7,561 nt of DNA. It comes from SZUA-448 sp964602475. Its GTDB lineage: Bacteria > Bacillota > Clostridia > Lachnospirales > Lachnospiraceae. Under the pieces are notes generated by a model that was not told where the DNA came from, did no database searches, and saw nothing but the letters and a program-made list of their open reading frames with translations. The stretch is from positions 1 to 7,561 of the forward strand of contig CAZRRN010000081.1 in the NCBI GenBank assembly GCA_964602475.1, read 5' to 3'. Of this stretch, positions 6,917 to 7,561 are shown in pieces. Every line of letters starts with the position of its first letter. Within the stretch, counting starts at the first letter, position 1. The position numbers were made by a program, and so were the translations under genes.

Positions 6917-6955
6917 AATGGCTGATTCCACGAAACCCTTTGATTTCAAGCCATT
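6917..6955. repeat. Imperfect inverted repeat AATGGCT/AGCCATT
   Basis: Seven-base perfect arms at 6917-6923 and 6949-6955 enclose 25 bases that contain a smaller GAAA/TTTC pairing. It sits just downstream of the rlmCD-like stop codon at 6968-6966 (minus strand). It could be the old terminator of that gene or part of a recombinase attachment site. The sequence alone does not decide between these. Confidence 0.35.
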
Positions 6956-6965
6956 TTCACGGTCT

Positions 6966-7104
6966 TTACTTGTCCACCCGCGACATCAATACCACGCACT
7001 CAACGTGGCTCGAGAGGACAGAATGAATGTCATTTGAAGTTGCCCGTTCTCGGAAACATATCCACTACGTTTTTGGCACTGTCAGTAGACGGGAACATAT
7101 CCAC
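6966..7104 (-). pseudogene. Duplicated 3'-end scar of an RlmCD/RumA-type 23S rRNA methyltransferase gene
   Basis: Minus-strand reading shows GTGGATATGTTCCCG (7104-7090) and GTGGATATGTTTCCG (7065-7051), 39 bases apart and in frame, both coding VDMFP. Further on, 7007-6966 codes HVECVVLMSRVDK and a TAA stop. In RlmCD/RumA-type uracil-C5 methyltransferases the C-terminus reads VDMFP(H/Q/R)T.HVE..VLM, so these are pieces of one gene end. After the second VDMFPRTG, 34 extra bases and a TGA interrupt the join to HVE. Nothing else of the gene remains. The pattern fits repeated insertion and loss of mobile elements at the 3' end of such a gene, a known integration target in Firmicutes. A tiny 28-codon reading frame (ATG 7116 to TGA 7030) covers both VDMFP copies but has no ribosome site. 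Confidence 0.7.
7014..7026 (-). repeat. Right copy of a 13-bp inverted repeat
   Basis: On the minus strand this reads TCATTCTGTCCTC, identical to the plus strand at 6661-6673. It falls within the extra bases that separate VDMFPRTG from HVECVVL in the rlmCD-like scar, so it may derive from the inserted element rather than from the target gene. Confidence 0.6.
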
Positions 7105-7125
7105 CAATCGTACCATTTACGAAAA

Positions 7126-7147
7126 GGGCACTCTTACTAGAGCGCCC
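7126..7147 (-). terminator. Rho-independent terminator after the AraC-type gene
   Basis: On the minus strand GGGCGCTCT, a 4-base AGTA loop and AGAGTGCCC form a 9-bp stem with one G-U pair, followed by TTTT (7125-7122). It starts 22 bases after the TAA of the regulator gene. The T run is short, so some read-through towards the operon is possible. Confidence 0.75.
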
Positions 7148-7169
7148 TCAATCATAAACATTGATGTCA

Positions 7170-7561
7170 TTAATAGTCTTTTTTCTTTACTGGAATCCAG
7201 ATTTCGCTTCGATACTTTGGATTTCCAGTGTCTGGACTCTCATTCCATAAAATTTCAGGACCTTCAACCGCCTCGTATCCTGAAGATGGAAACCACTCTG
7301 AGTATATCCTACCCCACACATTTTGAAGTGTTTCCGGAAATGGTCCAATCGATTCAAATACAGCCCAGGTACTAGCATCAATTTTTAATACATCAAAATC
7401 TGCAGTTTCATTACTTGATGTTGCTACCCCGATGTAATGATCTAATTCTCCTTTCTCTTCCATTCTACCTTCTGAAAAATTAGTGGAAGCACTAATAATA
7501 CCTGTAGGTTCTACATTTGAAATTGCTTTTAATTGATTAATAACATCCATGGTTAAAAGTT
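7170..7561 (-). CDS. AraC-type regulator, C-terminal GyrI-like effector-binding domain (5' end outside the window)
   Basis: From the first in-frame ATG (7550) 126 residues are visible, and the frame stays open to the window edge, so the gene is very probably longer. There is no ribosome site before that ATG, which argues that it is internal. The visible part is the second half of a GyrI-like ligand-binding domain: DHYIGVATSSNE, then FDVLKIDASTWAVFESIGPF, VWGRIYSEWFPSSGYE, EGPEILWNE, and the final strand YRSEIWIPVKK. This pattern is typical of AraC-family activators of about 280-300 residues with an N-terminal AraC DNA-binding domain, and of stand-alone YdeE-like proteins. It is followed by its own terminator, so it is not part of the defence operon and is likely resident or separate accessory DNA. 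The ligand cannot be read from the sequence. Confidence 0.85.
   Translation of the reverse strand, partial: LLTMDVINQLKAISNVEPTGIISASTNFSEGRMEEKGELDHYIGVATSSNETADFDVLKIDASTWAVFESIGPFPETLQNVWGRIYSEWFPSSGYEAVEGPEILWNESPDTGNPKYRSEIWIPVKKKDY

Larger units (their letters stand above)
6623..7169. other. 547-base regulatory and scar interval before the operon
   Basis: No intact gene is visible on either strand. From right to left it holds the terminator of the AraC-type gene (7147-7126), the rlmCD 3'-end scar (7104-6966), imperfect inverted repeats at 6955-6917 and 6899-6881, an array of four dyads (6878-6755), the operon promoter with its internal dyad (6702-6674), and an untranslated leader of about 45 bases. 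It is far longer than the 1-17 base gaps inside the operon, which marks it as the control region and as the edge between the regulator's neighbourhood and the defence cassette. Confidence 0.8.

Noticed and set aside
7034..7375. Plus-strand reading frame with a repeated GNIST segment
   Set aside because: The repeat is only the reverse reading of the duplicated VDMFP codons in the rlmCD scar, and the rest is antisense to the AraC-type domain and its terminator.

Overview
This is a defence-island fragment from a low-to-moderate GC Gram-positive bacterium, most likely a gut-type member of the Clostridia (Lachnospiraceae or Oscillospiraceae). I infer this from the strong AGGAGG-type ribosome binding sites before every gene, the base composition, and the protein families. 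All real genes lie on the minus strand, so the biological order runs from high to low coordinates.

Layout in transcription order. (1) 7561-7170: the C-terminal effector-binding (GyrI-like) domain of an AraC-type regulator, cut by the window edge and followed by a hairpin terminator at 7147-7126. (2) 7104-6966: a scar made of two copies of a VDMFP segment and one HVECVVLMSRVDK segment, which are the C-terminal motifs of RlmCD/RumA-type 23S rRNA uracil methyltransferases. The 3' ends of such genes are known integration targets for conjugative elements in Firmicutes, so this looks like an old attachment site beside the cargo. (3) 6878-6755: four related 18-bp dyads with core CAG-WW-CTG. (4) 6702-6674: a good promoter whose 17-bp spacer is filled by a 22-bp inverted repeat. 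(5) A tightly packed five-gene operon from 6622 to 137: an XRE-HTH/Dcm-like cytosine-5 methyltransferase, an McrB-like AAA+ NTPase, a LlaJI/McrC-type PD-(D/E)XK nuclease, a Vsr mismatch endonuclease, and a 491-residue protein whose C-terminal half resembles HamA (DUF1837) of the Hachiman defence system.

How the genes fit together. The methyltransferase would protect host DNA. Its HTH could repress its own promoter through the dyad in the spacer. The McrB-like motor and the LlaJI/McrC nuclease would form the restriction complex. Vsr would repair T:G mismatches made when 5-methylcytosine deaminates. The HamA-like protein has no HamB helicase beside it, and the GESK-type catalytic motif expected of HamA reads GASD, so it may be a non-cleaving sensor or adaptor. 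Every junction in the operon is 1 to 17 bases, with ribosome binding sites at or over the preceding stop codon, which suggests translational coupling. The most unusual points are the HamA-like partner, the dyad array upstream of the promoter, and the rlmCD scar.
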